Shown: positions 37,166 through 45,548, counted from the first letter of the stretch. The stretch is 64,000 nt of DNA from Streptomyces viridochromogenes (GCF_001270495.1 NZ_LGUR01000036.1:1-64000), one strand, 5' to 3'. The notes: generated from the letters alone by a model not told the origin. Numbers and translations are program-made.

Positions 37166-38140
37166 TCAGCCCGCGGCCCGAGCCGCCATGCGTGCCTTGC
37201 GGGCCGCCAGCCTCTCGTCGAACTTCAGGGCCTCCGCGTCCAGGCCGCCCATGAACAGGCCCAGTTCCTCCTGGGCCTTCTGGCCGTCGGGGCCGAGGCC
37301 GTCGATCTCCATGATCTTCAGGAAGCGCAGGACGGGCTGGAGGACGTCGTCGTGGTGGATGCGCATGTTGTAGACCTCGCCGATGGCCATCTGGGCGGCG
37401 GCGCGCTCGAAGCCGGGGATGCCGTGGCCCGGCATACGGAAGTTGACCACCACGTCGCGCACGGCCTGCATGGTCAGGTCCGGGGCGAGCTCGAAGGCCG
37501 CCTTCAGCAGATTCCGGTAGAAGACCATGTGCAGGTTCTCGTCGGTCGCGATGCGCGCCAGCATGCGGTCGCAGACCGGGTCACCGGACTGGTGGCCGGT
37601 GTTGCGGTGCGAGATGCGGGTCGCGAGCTCCTGGAAGGCGACGTAGGCGACGGAGTGCAGCATCGAGTGCCGGTTGTCCGACTCGAAGCCCTCGCTCATG
37701 TGGGACATGCGGAACTGCTCCAGCTTGTCCGGGTCCACCGCGCGCGAGGTGAGCAGGTAGTCGCGCATCACGATGCCGTGCCGGCCCTCCTCGGCGGTCC
37801 AGCGGTGCACCCACGTGCCCCAGGCTCCGTCGCGGCCGAAGAGCGAGGCGATCTCGTGGTGGTAGCTGGGGAGGTTGTCCTCGGTGAGAAGGTTCACCAC
37901 CAGGGCGATCCGGCCGATCTCGGTGACCTTGGAGTGCTCCTTCTCCCAGGCCTCGCCGTCCTCGAAGAGGCCGGGGAAGTTACGGCCGTCCGTCCACGGC
38001 ACGTACTCGTGCGGCATCCAGTCCTTGGCGACCTTCAGATGCCGGTTGAGTTCTGTCTCGACCACTTCCTCCAAGGCGTACAGCAGCCGGGCGTCGGTCC
38101 AGACGGCAGGACTACCGAGGTGCGGGGAAGCGATCGTCAC
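37166..38140 (-). CDS. Acyl-ACP desaturase
   Basis: 324 residues of the ferritin-like di-iron desaturase family. Iron ligands are in VVETELNRHL, WTAEEGRHGIVMRDYL (EExxH) and IATDENLHMVFY (DExxH). It introduces a cis double bond into acyl-ACP and adjusts membrane fluidity. GTG 38140 follows ggag. The upstream 15-bp repeat array at 38202-38246 suggests tight repression, probably by a lipid-sensing regulator outside this window. Confidence 0.92.
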   Translation of the reverse strand: MTIASPHLGSPAVWTDARLLYALEEVVETELNRHLKVAKDWMPHEYVPWTDGRNFPGLFEDGEAWEKEHSKVTEIGRIALVVNLLTEDNLPSYHHEIASLFGRDGAWGTWVHRWTAEEGRHGIVMRDYLLTSRAVDPDKLEQFRMSHMSEGFESDNRHSMLHSVAYVAFQELATRISHRNTGHQSGDPVCDRMLARIATDENLHMVFYRNLLKAAFELAPDLTMQAVRDVVVNFRMPGHGIPGFERAAAQMAIGEVYNMRIHHDDVLQPVLRFLKIMEIDGLGPDGQKAQEELGLFMGGLDAEALKFDERLAARKARMAARAAG

Positions 38141-38201
38141 GGGAACTCCAGGGGGACGCACTACAGAGGTAACGGTGACCGGCGAGCGGTTGCCGGGAAC
38201 C

Positions 38202-38246
38202 TACGGGATCGTAGGCTACGAACCCGTAGGTTACGAAGCCGTAGGT
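38202..38246. promoter_or_regulatory. Three 15-bp operator-like repeats before the desaturase
   Basis: Units tacgggatcgtaggc, tacgaacccgtaggt and tacgaagccgtaggt follow each other directly. Each carries TACG and CGTA arms, so the array is both a direct and an inverted repeat. It lies 62 bases upstream of the desaturase start. TetR-type regulators commonly bind such sites. Confidence 0.7.
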
Positions 38247-38312
38247 TAAGAACGGTGTAAAGACCGCTGCTCAGCGCCCGTTCCGCCGGGAATTCCCGGG
38301 GTGCGCGAAAAG

Positions 38313-38340
38313 CCCCAGGACGCGCAGGTCCCGGGGCTGA
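38313..38340 (-). terminator. Possible hairpin after the dimethylargininase gene
   Basis: agcccc and ggggct arms, with a weaker inner pairing, form a hairpin just past the gene end. The loop is long and the call is tentative. Confidence 0.4.
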
Positions 38341-38361
38341 ACGAGGGTTCCAATCGGCCGG

Positions 38362-39138
38362 TCAGGCGTACAGATCACGCATCCGGACCGAGAGACATGT
38401 CACACATCCCTCCAGCTTCTCGAACTCGCTGATGTCCACCTGCACCGGTTCATGGCCCAGGTCGGCGAGCAGCTCCGCCGTCTTCGGCGCGCTCGCGGCC
38501 ATGAGCAGCTTGCCGCCGCCGAGCAGCACCACGTGCGCCCCGGACTCCTCGGGCACCGGCAGGAAGCGGGGGAAGAGGGAGGGGACGTCCAGCTGCGGGA
38601 TGCGCCCCAGAATCGTTCCGTCGGGCAGCGCCGTGATCGCCGACTTCAGGTGCAGCACCTTGCTCACCGGTACGGCGACGACCCGCGCCCCCAACGGCTC
38701 GAAGGCGGCCCGCAGCTGCTGGACGCCGACCGCGTTGGTACGGCCGCCCCGGCCGACGTAGATCGTGTCGCCGACCTTCAGCACGTCGCCGCCGTCCAGC
38801 GTGCCCGGCTCCCAGATCCAGTTCACGGAGCAGCCGAGCGACGCCACGGCCTCCTCCACGCCGAGGGTCTCGTCGCGCCGGGACTCGGCGCCGGGCCGGG
38901 TGATCAGCGCGACGTTCTTGTACATGACGACCGTGTCCTCGACGAACACCGAGTCGGGGCAGTCGTCGGCCGGGTCCACCTCGATCGTCTCCCAGCCGTG
39001 CGTGCGCAGGGCCTCCGCGTACGCCTCCCACTGCTCGACCGCGAGGTCGACGTCGACCTCCTCCCGGTCGATGTGCGTCACCAGTCCGTCGGCGAGGCGG
39101 GGGCTGGGGCGGCGGATGAGGGCCTTCTTGCTGGGCAC
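38362..39138 (-). CDS. Dimethylargininase (DDAH)
   Basis: 258 residues. It hydrolyses dimethylarginine to citrulline and dimethylamine. Motifs: LIRRPSPRLADGLVTHIDRE, DDCPDSVFVEDTVVM, EPGTLDGGDVLKV, VLHLKSAITAL (catalytic His) and GCVTCLSVR (catalytic Cys near residue 248). GTG 39138 follows ggag. In animals the enzyme controls nitric oxide synthase inhibitors; here an NOS relic lies 2.3 kb away, but that may be chance. Confidence 0.92.
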   Translation of the reverse strand: MPSKKALIRRPSPRLADGLVTHIDREEVDVDLAVEQWEAYAEALRTHGWETIEVDPADDCPDSVFVEDTVVMYKNVALITRPGAESRRDETLGVEEAVASLGCSVNWIWEPGTLDGGDVLKVGDTIYVGRGGRTNAVGVQQLRAAFEPLGARVVAVPVSKVLHLKSAITALPDGTILGRIPQLDVPSLFPRFLPVPEESGAHVVLLGGGKLLMAASAPKTAELLADLGHEPVQVDISEFEKLEGCVTCLSVRMRDLYA

Positions 39139-39244
39139 GGGGATCTCCGGGTCGGTGGCGGGTGTCGGCGCCCTGATGCGAGGGGCACCGACCCGCCATC
39201 ATGCAGGGGTTACCCGCCCGTACAAAACCCCCGTGGCCAGGCTG

Positions 39245-39440
39245 TAGCCCTCCTGAGACGCTCCGCGGTGAAGGAGCCGCGTGCTGCGAGGAGCCGTCGC
39301 GGGGTTCCATCGAAGATCACCCGGCCCCCGTCGCCGGCTTTGGTGCGCTGACGTTCACCGCCGGAGAGGGCGGAGAGGAGCTGGCTCAGCGTGCGATACG
39401 TCAGCCCCACCTCCCGCAGCGCGCACCTCGTCCCTGAAAC
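39245..39440 (-). pseudogene. UvrA-like ABC protein relic
   Basis: Minus-strand reading gives LREVGLTYRTLSQLLSALSG, then GERQRTKAGDGGRVIFDGTP and RRLLAARGSFTAERLRRATA. In UvrA-like proteins a 'GLGYLxLGQPxxTLSGGE' block and a 'GxVxFxGTP' block are separated by about a hundred residues; here they are joined, so an internal deletion has occurred and most of the gene is gone. It abuts the ABC-F gene. I base the family on motif recall. Confidence 0.5.
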
Positions 39441-39457
39441 GCCGCCCCTCGCCGAAG

Positions 39458-41083
39458 CTAGGCGGGATACCCGACAGCTTCCGGCGTGGTCTCCTTGAAC
39501 TCTCCGTCCTCCACCATCAGCCAGCGCGTGATGCCGATCGACTCCAGGAACGGCAGGTCGTGACTGGCCACGAGCAGCGCCCCCTCGTACGACTCCAGGG
39601 CCGTGGTGAGCTGCCGTACGCTCGCCATGTCCAGGTTGTTCGTCGGCTCGTCCAGCATCAGCAGCTGCGGCGCGGGCTCCGCCAGCATCAGCGCGGCCAG
39701 CGCCGCCCGGAAGCGCTCACCGCCGGACAGCGTCGCCGCCTTCTGGTCGGCGCGGGCGCCCCGGAACAGGAAGCGGGCCAGCCGCGCCCGGACCCGGTTG
39801 TTGGTGGCGCCCGGCGCGAACCGGGCCACGTTCTCGGCGACCGACAATTCCTCGTCGAGCACGTCGAGCCGCTGCGGCAGGAAGCGGTGCGGGACATGTG
39901 CCGTCGCCTCACCCGACACCGGCGGCAGCTCCCCGGCGATCGTGCGCAGCAGCGTCGTCTTGCCGGCGCCGTTGCGCCCGATGAGGGCGACCCGCTCCGG
40001 CCCGCGCAGATCGATACCGCCGGTCACGCGCGCGCCGTACGCCAGCTCCAGGTCCAGCAGCGTGAGGACGTTCCGCCCCGGAGGCACGGCCGTGTACGGC
40101 AGGTCGACGCGGATCTCGTCGTCGTCCCGTACGGCGTCCACCGCCTCGTTGAGCCGCTCCTTGGCCTCGGCGAGCCTCTCCTCGTGCATGATGCGGTGCT
40201 TGCCGGCGGACTCCTGCGCCGCCCGCTTGCGCGCACCCATGACGATCTTCGGCTCGCGCTTCTGGTCCCACATCTTCTGCCCGTACCGCTTGCGCCGGGC
40301 CAACTTGACCTGGGCGTCGACCAGTTCGCGCTTCTGCTTCTTCAGGTCGGCCTCGGCGACCCGCAGCATGCGCTCGGCCGCCTCCTGCTCGATGGCGAGC
40401 GCCTCCTCATAGGCGGAGAAGTTGCCGCCGAACCAGGTGACCTCCCCGGAACGCAGATCGGCGATCTGGTCGACGAGGTCCAGGAGTTCACGGTCGTGGC
40501 TGACCACCACCATCACCCCGGGCCAGGACGCGACGGCCGCGTACAGCCGCCTGCGTGCGTACAGGTCGAGATTGTTGGTGGGCTCGTCGAGCAGCAGGAC
40601 GTCCGGGCGGCGCAGCAGCAGCGCGGCCAGCCGCAGCAGCACCGACTCGCCGCCCGACACCTCGCCGATGGTGCGGTCCAACTCGATGTGGCCCAGCCCG
40701 AGTTCGCCGAGGGTGGCGACGGCCCGCTCCTCCACGTCCCAGTCGTCGCCGACGGTCTCGAAGTGCTCCTCGGCCACGTCGCCCGCCTCGATGGCGTGCA
40801 GCGCGGCCCGCCGGTCCGCGATACCGAGGGCCTCGTCGACCTTCAGGCCGGTGTCGAGGGTGACGTTCTGCGGGAGATAGCCGACCTCACCCGCGACGCG
40901 TACCGCGCCGTCGGCCGGGGTGAGCTCACCGGCGATGAGCTTCAACAGGGTTGACTTTCCTGACCCGTTGACGCCGACGAGTCCGGTCCGGCCGGGGCCG
41001 AACGCGACGTCGAGGCCCTCCAGGACGGGGGTGCCGTCGGGCCAGGTGAAGGAAAGGGACGTACAGGTGATGGAAGTAGACAT
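39458..41083 (-). CDS. ABC-F family ATPase
   Basis: 541 residues with two nucleotide-binding domains and no membrane part: Walker A GVNGSGKST and GRNGAGKTT, signatures GEVSGGESVLL and LSGGERFRAAL, and two DEPTNNLD blocks. A charged linker (about residues 240-320) lies between, as in ribosome-acting ABC-F factors. Members either regulate translation or protect ribosomes from antibiotics; the short linker makes the drug class uncertain. The long leader (41084 to about 41340) may regulate it. Confidence 0.9.
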   Translation of the reverse strand: MSTSITCTSLSFTWPDGTPVLEGLDVAFGPGRTGLVGVNGSGKSTLLKLIAGELTPADGAVRVAGEVGYLPQNVTLDTGLKVDEALGIADRRAALHAIEAGDVAEEHFETVGDDWDVEERAVATLGELGLGHIELDRTIGEVSGGESVLLRLAALLLRRPDVLLLDEPTNNLDLYARRRLYAAVASWPGVMVVVSHDRELLDLVDQIADLRSGEVTWFGGNFSAYEEALAIEQEAAERMLRVAEADLKKQKRELVDAQVKLARRKRYGQKMWDQKREPKIVMGARKRAAQESAGKHRIMHEERLAEAKERLNEAVDAVRDDDEIRVDLPYTAVPPGRNVLTLLDLELAYGARVTGGIDLRGPERVALIGRNGAGKTTLLRTIAGELPPVSGEATAHVPHRFLPQRLDVLDEELSVAENVARFAPGATNNRVRARLARFLFRGARADQKAATLSGGERFRAALAALMLAEPAPQLLMLDEPTNNLDMASVRQLTTALESYEGALLVASHDLPFLESIGITRWLMVEDGEFKETTPEAVGYPA

Positions 41084-41299
41084 ACGGGCCTCCGCGGATG
41101 CTCGAAGCGATCAGGGGCAAACGCGTTTCGAGACACCGGCGACCGACGGGGAGGCCTCGGAGGGCTCAGGGAAATGAGAAAAGCCCTGTTCCGGAGGACG
41201 GCTCGAACGCCGAGGTCGCACGCAGCGCAAACACACCTCAGGTGTGGCGCGGTGTCTCAGGACCTCAGACGAGCAACGTCCTTCTCCAATCGACGGCAA
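41084..41299 (-). promoter_or_regulatory. ABC-F leader with a short ORF and hairpins
   Basis: A roughly 215-base untranslated stretch precedes the ABC-F start. It contains a 62-codon minus-strand ORF (TTG 41299 to TGA 41111), a palindrome acacctcaggtgt, and possible gggct/agccc and caggg/ccctg stems. Resistance-type ABC-F genes are often controlled by ribosome-mediated attenuation in such leaders. No single structure is convincing. Confidence 0.35.
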
Positions 41300-42264
41300 C
41301 AGGACCGCTGTACACCGTAGGAGGGGGCGGAGAGGGTGTCAACGCAATTAAAAGCTCGACAGCCGTCGGCACTGGCGGCTGTCGAGCAGATGCCGCGGGG
41401 CGGGGGTGTGGACGCCTCACGGGCCTCACTGGCGGGGGTAGAAGTTGGGGCGCTGGTCGACGTTGTCGTAGTAGCGGTGGAAGACGGGGGTGATCCCGCC
41501 GGACAGCGGGGGGACGATCCAGCTCCAGTCCGCGGGTACGGTACGGCCCTGGCGTTCCTCCTTGGCCAGGTGGGCGAGGAAGCGCCGGGACTCCTCGTGG
41601 TGGTCGCTGATGCGGACGCCCGCGGCCTCGAAGGAGTGCAGGACGGCGACGTTGAGCTCGACCAGGGCGCGGTCGCGGCACAGGGTGGACTCGCTGCTGG
41701 TGTCCAGTCGGAGGCAGGCGGCGATGGCGGGGAGCAGGTTGTAGCGGTCCTCGTCGACGAAGTTGCGGGCGCCGATCTCCGTGCCCATGTACCAGCCGTT
41801 GAACGGGGCGAGAGGGTAGTCCATCCCGCCGATGCGCAGGCGCATGTTGGAGATGACGGGTACGGCGTGCCAGCGCAGGCCCAGTTCGGCCAGGCGTGGG
41901 ACGTCGGGGTGGGTGATCGGGACCTCCAGGACCACCTCCCGCGGCAGCTCGAAGAGCCGGGGTTTGTCATCGGGGGTGTCGATGACCAGGGGCAGGACGT
42001 CGAACGGCCCTTGGGGGCCGCGCTGCCAGCCGAGGCCGAGGCCGAGGACGGATTCGGTGAGGTCGTCGCTTCCAGCACTTCCGTCCCCCGGTCGGCGGTG
42101 AACCGGGGATCCTTCAGTCCTGCGGCGCAGTCGGCGTACGTCAGGACCGCCCAGGCGTTCAGACGCTCGACCCAGTGGACGGGCTCCCGCCGGGCCAGGC
42201 CGGCGTAGACGGGGTAGGGGTCGGGCACGATGGACAGGTCCGCGAGCGGCGATGAGGCGGTCAC
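41257..42264 (-). pseudogene. Hybrid of P450 start (txtE-like) and nitric oxide synthase end (txtD-like)
   Basis: From GTG 42264 (aaggag upstream) the first 66 codons, [35 protein letters not shown] and [16 protein letters not shown], match by memory the N-terminus of TxtE, the tryptophan-nitrating P450 of thaxtomin synthesis. Near 42075 coding switches one frame over to the second half of a bacterial NO synthase, [43 protein letters not shown] (the arginine-binding Glu) and [17 protein letters not shown], ending at TGA 41426. The original frame runs as junk to 41257. Both heme-cysteine regions are lost, so neither enzyme works. This is a deletion hybrid. Confidence 0.88.
41354..41387 (-). 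terminator. Rho-independent terminator after the hybrid gene
   Basis: Perfect 12-bp stem gctcgacagccg/cggctgtcgagc with a 10-base loop, followed on the minus strand by TTTTAATT. It is the only classic U-run terminator I noticed in this window, and it belonged to the NOS gene. Confidence 0.85.
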
Positions 42265-42749
42265 GGGGGCTCCTTGGGGTAGTCGAAAAGGGATGCGGAG
42301 AGGGGGGAACGCGGCAGGGATGTCGGGGATGGGAGGCGAGCACCTCGATCCCGTGGTCGTCAGCCACGGCGCATACGTAAACCGGGGCGGGCAGCGCGAC
42401 ATCGCCGGCGGAATGTCCAGCGAGGGGGTGAACCCGGCCCGTCGGTGGAGGCCCGACGAGACGAAGCGGGCTGGAGAAGAACCACGCTCACATGGTTTGT
42501 CCGCCTTGGTGGCGGGGGCGCCGTGGCACCGCGATTCCTCTCTCTTGAAGGTCGTGCGCTGGCACGCCTTCATCATGGAGGGGCATACCCGACGAAATCG
42601 TGTCGATCGGTGACCGATGCCTAGCTCTTGGATGCCAGGTCCGCTATGCGCGTTGTGCTGCGGAGATGGACAGCCGGACGGAAGCTGGTAGCGGGTCGGC
42701 CGGTCCTGCCGGACGATGAACTTCCGGATTCCATGGGTGAGATGGCGCG
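42265..42749. other. Gap between the hybrid and the NRPS fragment
   Basis: 485 bases without a recognisable gene. Short open frames on either strand show no family features. It should hold the promoter of the txtE-like start. I looked by eye for the 14-bp CebR-type palindrome tgggagcgctccca and did not find it. It may include further scraps of deleted biosynthetic genes that are too short to identify. Confidence 0.4.
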
Positions 42750-43274
42750 CTGGACAACCTCGTCGGGCTGTTCGCCAACAGTGTCGTCCTTCGCGTGGAC
42801 ACCTCGGGCGACCCGACGTTCCGCACCCTGCTCGCCCGTACCCGTGCCGTGGACCTCGATGCCTTCACCCATCAGGAGGTCCCGTTCGACCAGGTGGTGG
42901 ATCTCGTCAACCCGGCACGCCATCCGGCGCGTCACCCGCTGTACCAGACGGCCCTCGTCGTGCACGCGCCGCCCGGTGACGGCCATCGGGCCGACCTCGT
43001 CACCATCACCCCCGAACCGCCCCCGAACACCGGAACGGCCCGCTTCGACCTGATGTTCGACTGGGACGAGAGCCGGGACGGCGCCGGCCATGCCCAGGGC
43101 CTCACCGGCCGCACCGAGTACAGCTCGGACCTCTTTACCCAGGACACCGTGGAACTCCTCCTCCAGCGGTACCTCCTGCTGCTGTCCGCCGCGGTACGTG
43201 ACCCGGACGCAACGCTTCACACCCTGGACATCCTCACCGATTCGGAACGGCGGGCCTCCTCACCGCGGCCGTAG
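42750..43274 (+). pseudogene. NRPS condensation domain, 3' fragment
   Basis: About 174 residues from [20 protein letters not shown] through [20 protein letters not shown] and RHPLYQTALVVHAPP to LLLLSAAVRDPDATLHTLDI and a stop at 43274. It is the C-terminal half of a condensation domain and starts abruptly inside the domain. A synthetase ending in a condensation domain just before an mbtH gene fits the C-terminus of a thaxtomin synthetase. Everything upstream, including adenylation and methylation domains, is missing. Confidence 0.8.
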
Positions 43275-43321
43275 CCGTCCGCCCCTCCCCAACACCGAGC
43301 CGGAGCTAGGAGAAACTCACC

Positions 43322-43519
43322 GTGCCCTCACCCTTCGACGACCACGACGGGCAGTTCCACGTACTCCGCAACGAGGAAGGCCAGTTCTCACTGTGGCCGA
43401 ACTTCGCCGACATTCCCTCCGGGTGGCGTTCCGTGAACGGGCCGAGCCCCCGCGACAGCACCCTTGAGTACATCGAGAAGGAGTGGACGGACATGCGCCC
43501 GGCGTCCGTCCGTGAATGA
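43322..43519 (+). CDS. txtH: MbtH-like NRPS accessory protein
   Basis: 65 residues with the whole MbtH signature: NEEGQFSLWPNF, PSGWRSVNGPS and YIEKEWTDMRPASV. MbtH proteins bind and activate adenylation domains of NRPSs. It stands 47 bp after the NRPS fragment and 57 bp before the P450, as expected for txtB-txtH-txtC. GTG 43322 follows aggag. The gene is intact, but its synthetase partner here is gone. It could still serve another NRPS. Confidence 0.9.
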   Translation: MPSPFDDHDGQFHVLRNEEGQFSLWPNFADIPSGWRSVNGPSPRDSTLEYIEKEWTDMRPASVRE

Positions 43520-43576
43520 TCCGCCGCCACGACTCCGTACGGCCCCGGCCCCGCGGTCCTGAAAGGAAACGACACC

Positions 43577-45343
43577 ATGGAATCTCCGGCCACCCGGGCG
43601 CACCCGGCGGACTCGCCGTTGGAGCCCTATCACATCTACCCCGAGGCCAAGTCCTGCCCGGTGGCGAAGGTCGGTCTGTGGAACGGCACACCGGCGCATG
43701 TGTTCTCCAAGTACGAGGATGTGCGGACCCTGCTGCAGGACAGGCGGTTCAGCTCGGACTCGCGTCGGCCCGACTTCACCGAACTCACTCCGACGCTTCA
43801 GTCGCAGGCCGCGGCACCGCCGTTCGTACGCACCGACAACCCCGACCACCGGCGCCTGCGGGGCACCGTCGCACGGGAGTTCCTGCCCAAGCGCATCGAG
43901 CTGCTGCGCCCCGCGATCCGCGAGATCGTCCACGGTGTGCTCGACGGGCTCGCCGAGACCGCGCCTCCCCAGGACATACTTGAGGCCTTCGCCGTCCCGG
44001 TCGCCTCCGCGACCGTCTTCCGGCTTTTGGGGATTCCGGCCGGGGACCGCGCGTTGCTCACCCGGTGCGTCAAGGGCGTGGTCTCGGCGGTGGGGAGCGA
44101 GGACGAGGGCGCCGAGGTGTTCCGGACACTGGGCGAGTACATCGCCGGACTCGTCCAGGACTTCTCCGCACTGCCCGAGGACAGCCTGATCCGGCGCCTG
44201 GTGACGGGCCCCTACCAGGAGAAGCAGCTCACCTTCCACGAGACCATCGGCGTCATCCTCATGCTCATCGTCGGGGGCTACGACACGACGGCCAGCACCA
44301 TCTCGCTGTCCTTGGTGAGTTATGCGCTGCACCCGGAGAAGTTCTCCGTCGTCCACGAACACCCGGAGCGGATCCCCCTGCTCGTCGAGGAGTTGCTGCG
44401 CTACCACACCGTCACACAGCTCGGACTGGGCAGGATCGCCACCGAGGACGTCGAGGTGGGCGGCGTCACGGTGCACGCCGGCGAGATGGTGGTGGCGGCG
44501 CTCCCGCTGGCCAACCGGGATGAGAGCGTCTTCCCCAACCCGGACGAACTCGACTTCGACCGCCCGTCCGTGCCCCATGTCGGCTTCGGCTACGGCTCCC
44601 ACCAGTGCGTCGGCCAGGCACTGGCCCGAGTCGAACTCCAGGAAGCCATTCCCGCGGTGATCCGGCGGTTGCCCGGCCTGCGGCTCGCCCGCGCTCTGGA
44701 AGACCTGCCGTTCCGGCACGACATGGCCATCTACGGCGTCCATGAACTGCCCATGACCTGGAGACCGGGCCTGCCGCCAGGGGCTGTCGTCCGAACCGCC
44801 CCGCCGCGGTGGTTCACCGGCTGGGACGGCCTCGATGCCGACGTCTCCTTCACGGGAGAGGACGGCCGCATCGGCCGCACACCCCGCACCAGGACGCTCC
44901 GGGAGACCTCAGCAGGCGTCCCGCATCAGCTCCGCCAGGTCCCGGTCCAGGTCCAGCTGAAGGTGCTCCAGCCCCAGCGGCACCAGCTCGCTCGTCGCCT
45001 CCAGGAACCGCCGGACCTCACCCGAGCGGATGTGCACGACCGCCGTGCCCTCCGGCGCGTGGAACTCCAGTACCGTGCGGTCGTACCCGTACGGCCGCAC
45101 CCGGACGTCGCCGTGTCCCTCGGGCCCTTCCAGGCCGGTCAGGAGCAGCTCACGGCTGAAGGTCCAGCAGACCTCCACACCCTCCAGCGTGGCCGGGGCC
45201 GGGAAGGTCATGCGGACGGCGAACGGATCGCGCCGGTCGTAGTGCAGGGTCGCGGGAATGCTCGGCATCCGCGGCGCGGCGGCGACGAGTCGGGCCTCAA
45301 CGGGCTGCTCGATGACGGAGGACAACGCCTTGCTCCCTTGTGA
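43577..45343 (+). CDS. txtC: Cytochrome P450 (txtC-like) with read-through tail
   Basis: The first 395 residues are a complete P450: I-helix LIVGGYDTTAS, ExxR in EELLRYHT, and heme loop FGYGSHQCVGQALA. It resembles TxtC, which hydroxylates thaxtomin after cyclisation. The family normally ends at HELPMTW (about 44761). Here no stop follows, and the frame continues for 193 more residues, first through 147 bases of unknown origin and then antisense to the SsgA-like gene, ending at 45343. ATG 43577 has a weak aagga site. Fusion at the cluster's deletion edge is the likely cause. Activity is doubtful without substrate. Confidence 0.85.
   Translation: MESPATRAHPADSPLEPYHIYPEAKSCPVAKVGLWNGTPAHVFSKYEDVRTLLQDRRFSSDSRRPDFTELTPTLQSQAAAPPFVRTDNPDHRRLRGTVAREFLPKRIELLRPAIREIVHGVLDGLAETAPPQDILEAFAVPVASATVFRLLGIPAGDRALLTRCVKGVVSAVGSEDEGAEVFRTLGEYIAGLVQDFSALPEDSLIRRLVTGPYQEKQLTFHETIGVILMLIVGGYDTTASTISLSLVSYALHPEKFSVVHEHPERIPLLVEELLRYHTVTQLGLGRIATEDVEVGGVTVHAGEMVVAALPLANRDESVFPNPDELDFDRPSVPHVGFGYGSHQCVGQALARVELQEAIPAVIRRLPGLRLARALEDLPFRHDMAIYGVHELPMTWRPGLPPGAVVRTAPPRWFTGWDGLDADVSFTGEDGRIGRTPRTRTLRETSAGVPHQLRQVPVQVQLKVLQPQRHQLARRLQEPPDLTRADVHDRRALRRVELQYRAVVPVRPHPDVAVSLGPFQAGQEQLTAEGPADLHTLQRGRGREGHADGERIAPVVVQGRGNARHPRRGGDESGLNGLLDDGGQRLAPL
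44909..45325 (-). CDS. SsgA-like sporulation/cell-division protein
   Basis: 138 residues. The family core is clear: TLHYDRRDPFAVRMTFP, VEVCWTFSRELLLTGLEGP, GDVRVRPYGYD, and HIRSGEVRRFLEATSELVPL. SsgA-like proteins act in septum placement and spore maturation in streptomycetes. TTG 45325 is chosen because aaggga lies eight bases upstream and it gives the usual length; longer forms up to 45448 exist. It is overlapped on the other strand by the P450 tail. Confidence 0.9.
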   Translation of the reverse strand: MSSVIEQPVEARLVAAAPRMPSIPATLHYDRRDPFAVRMTFPAPATLEGVEVCWTFSRELLLTGLEGPEGHGDVRVRPYGYDRTVLEFHAPEGTAVVHIRSGEVRRFLEATSELVPLGLEHLQLDLDRDLAELMRDAC

Positions 45344-45548
45344 CAGCTGGACGAACATCCGGGCGGACGAGACCGGGCACCGGTAGAGACGATGGAATCG
45401 GCCAATCGGTGCACACGGAGGGCGAGTGACCTCTGTCACCGCCTTCATGCACAGGGGTGACTCGTACGTCCCCCTGTGCCGGGAAAGTCACCTGTGACTG
45501 TTGTGGCCGTCTGGACGCCGCCGGGGCGCTGGGCTAGCTTCGCCCGCC

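Noticed and set aside
42265..42749. CebR box expected near thaxtomin genes
   Set aside because: The 14-bp palindrome was looked for and not found here. The region that normally carries it (near txtR-txtA or inside txtB) appears to be deleted.
42621..43220. Minus-strand ORF opposite the NRPS fragment
   Set aside because: The plus strand carries recognisable condensation-domain sequence; the antisense product does not resemble a protein family.
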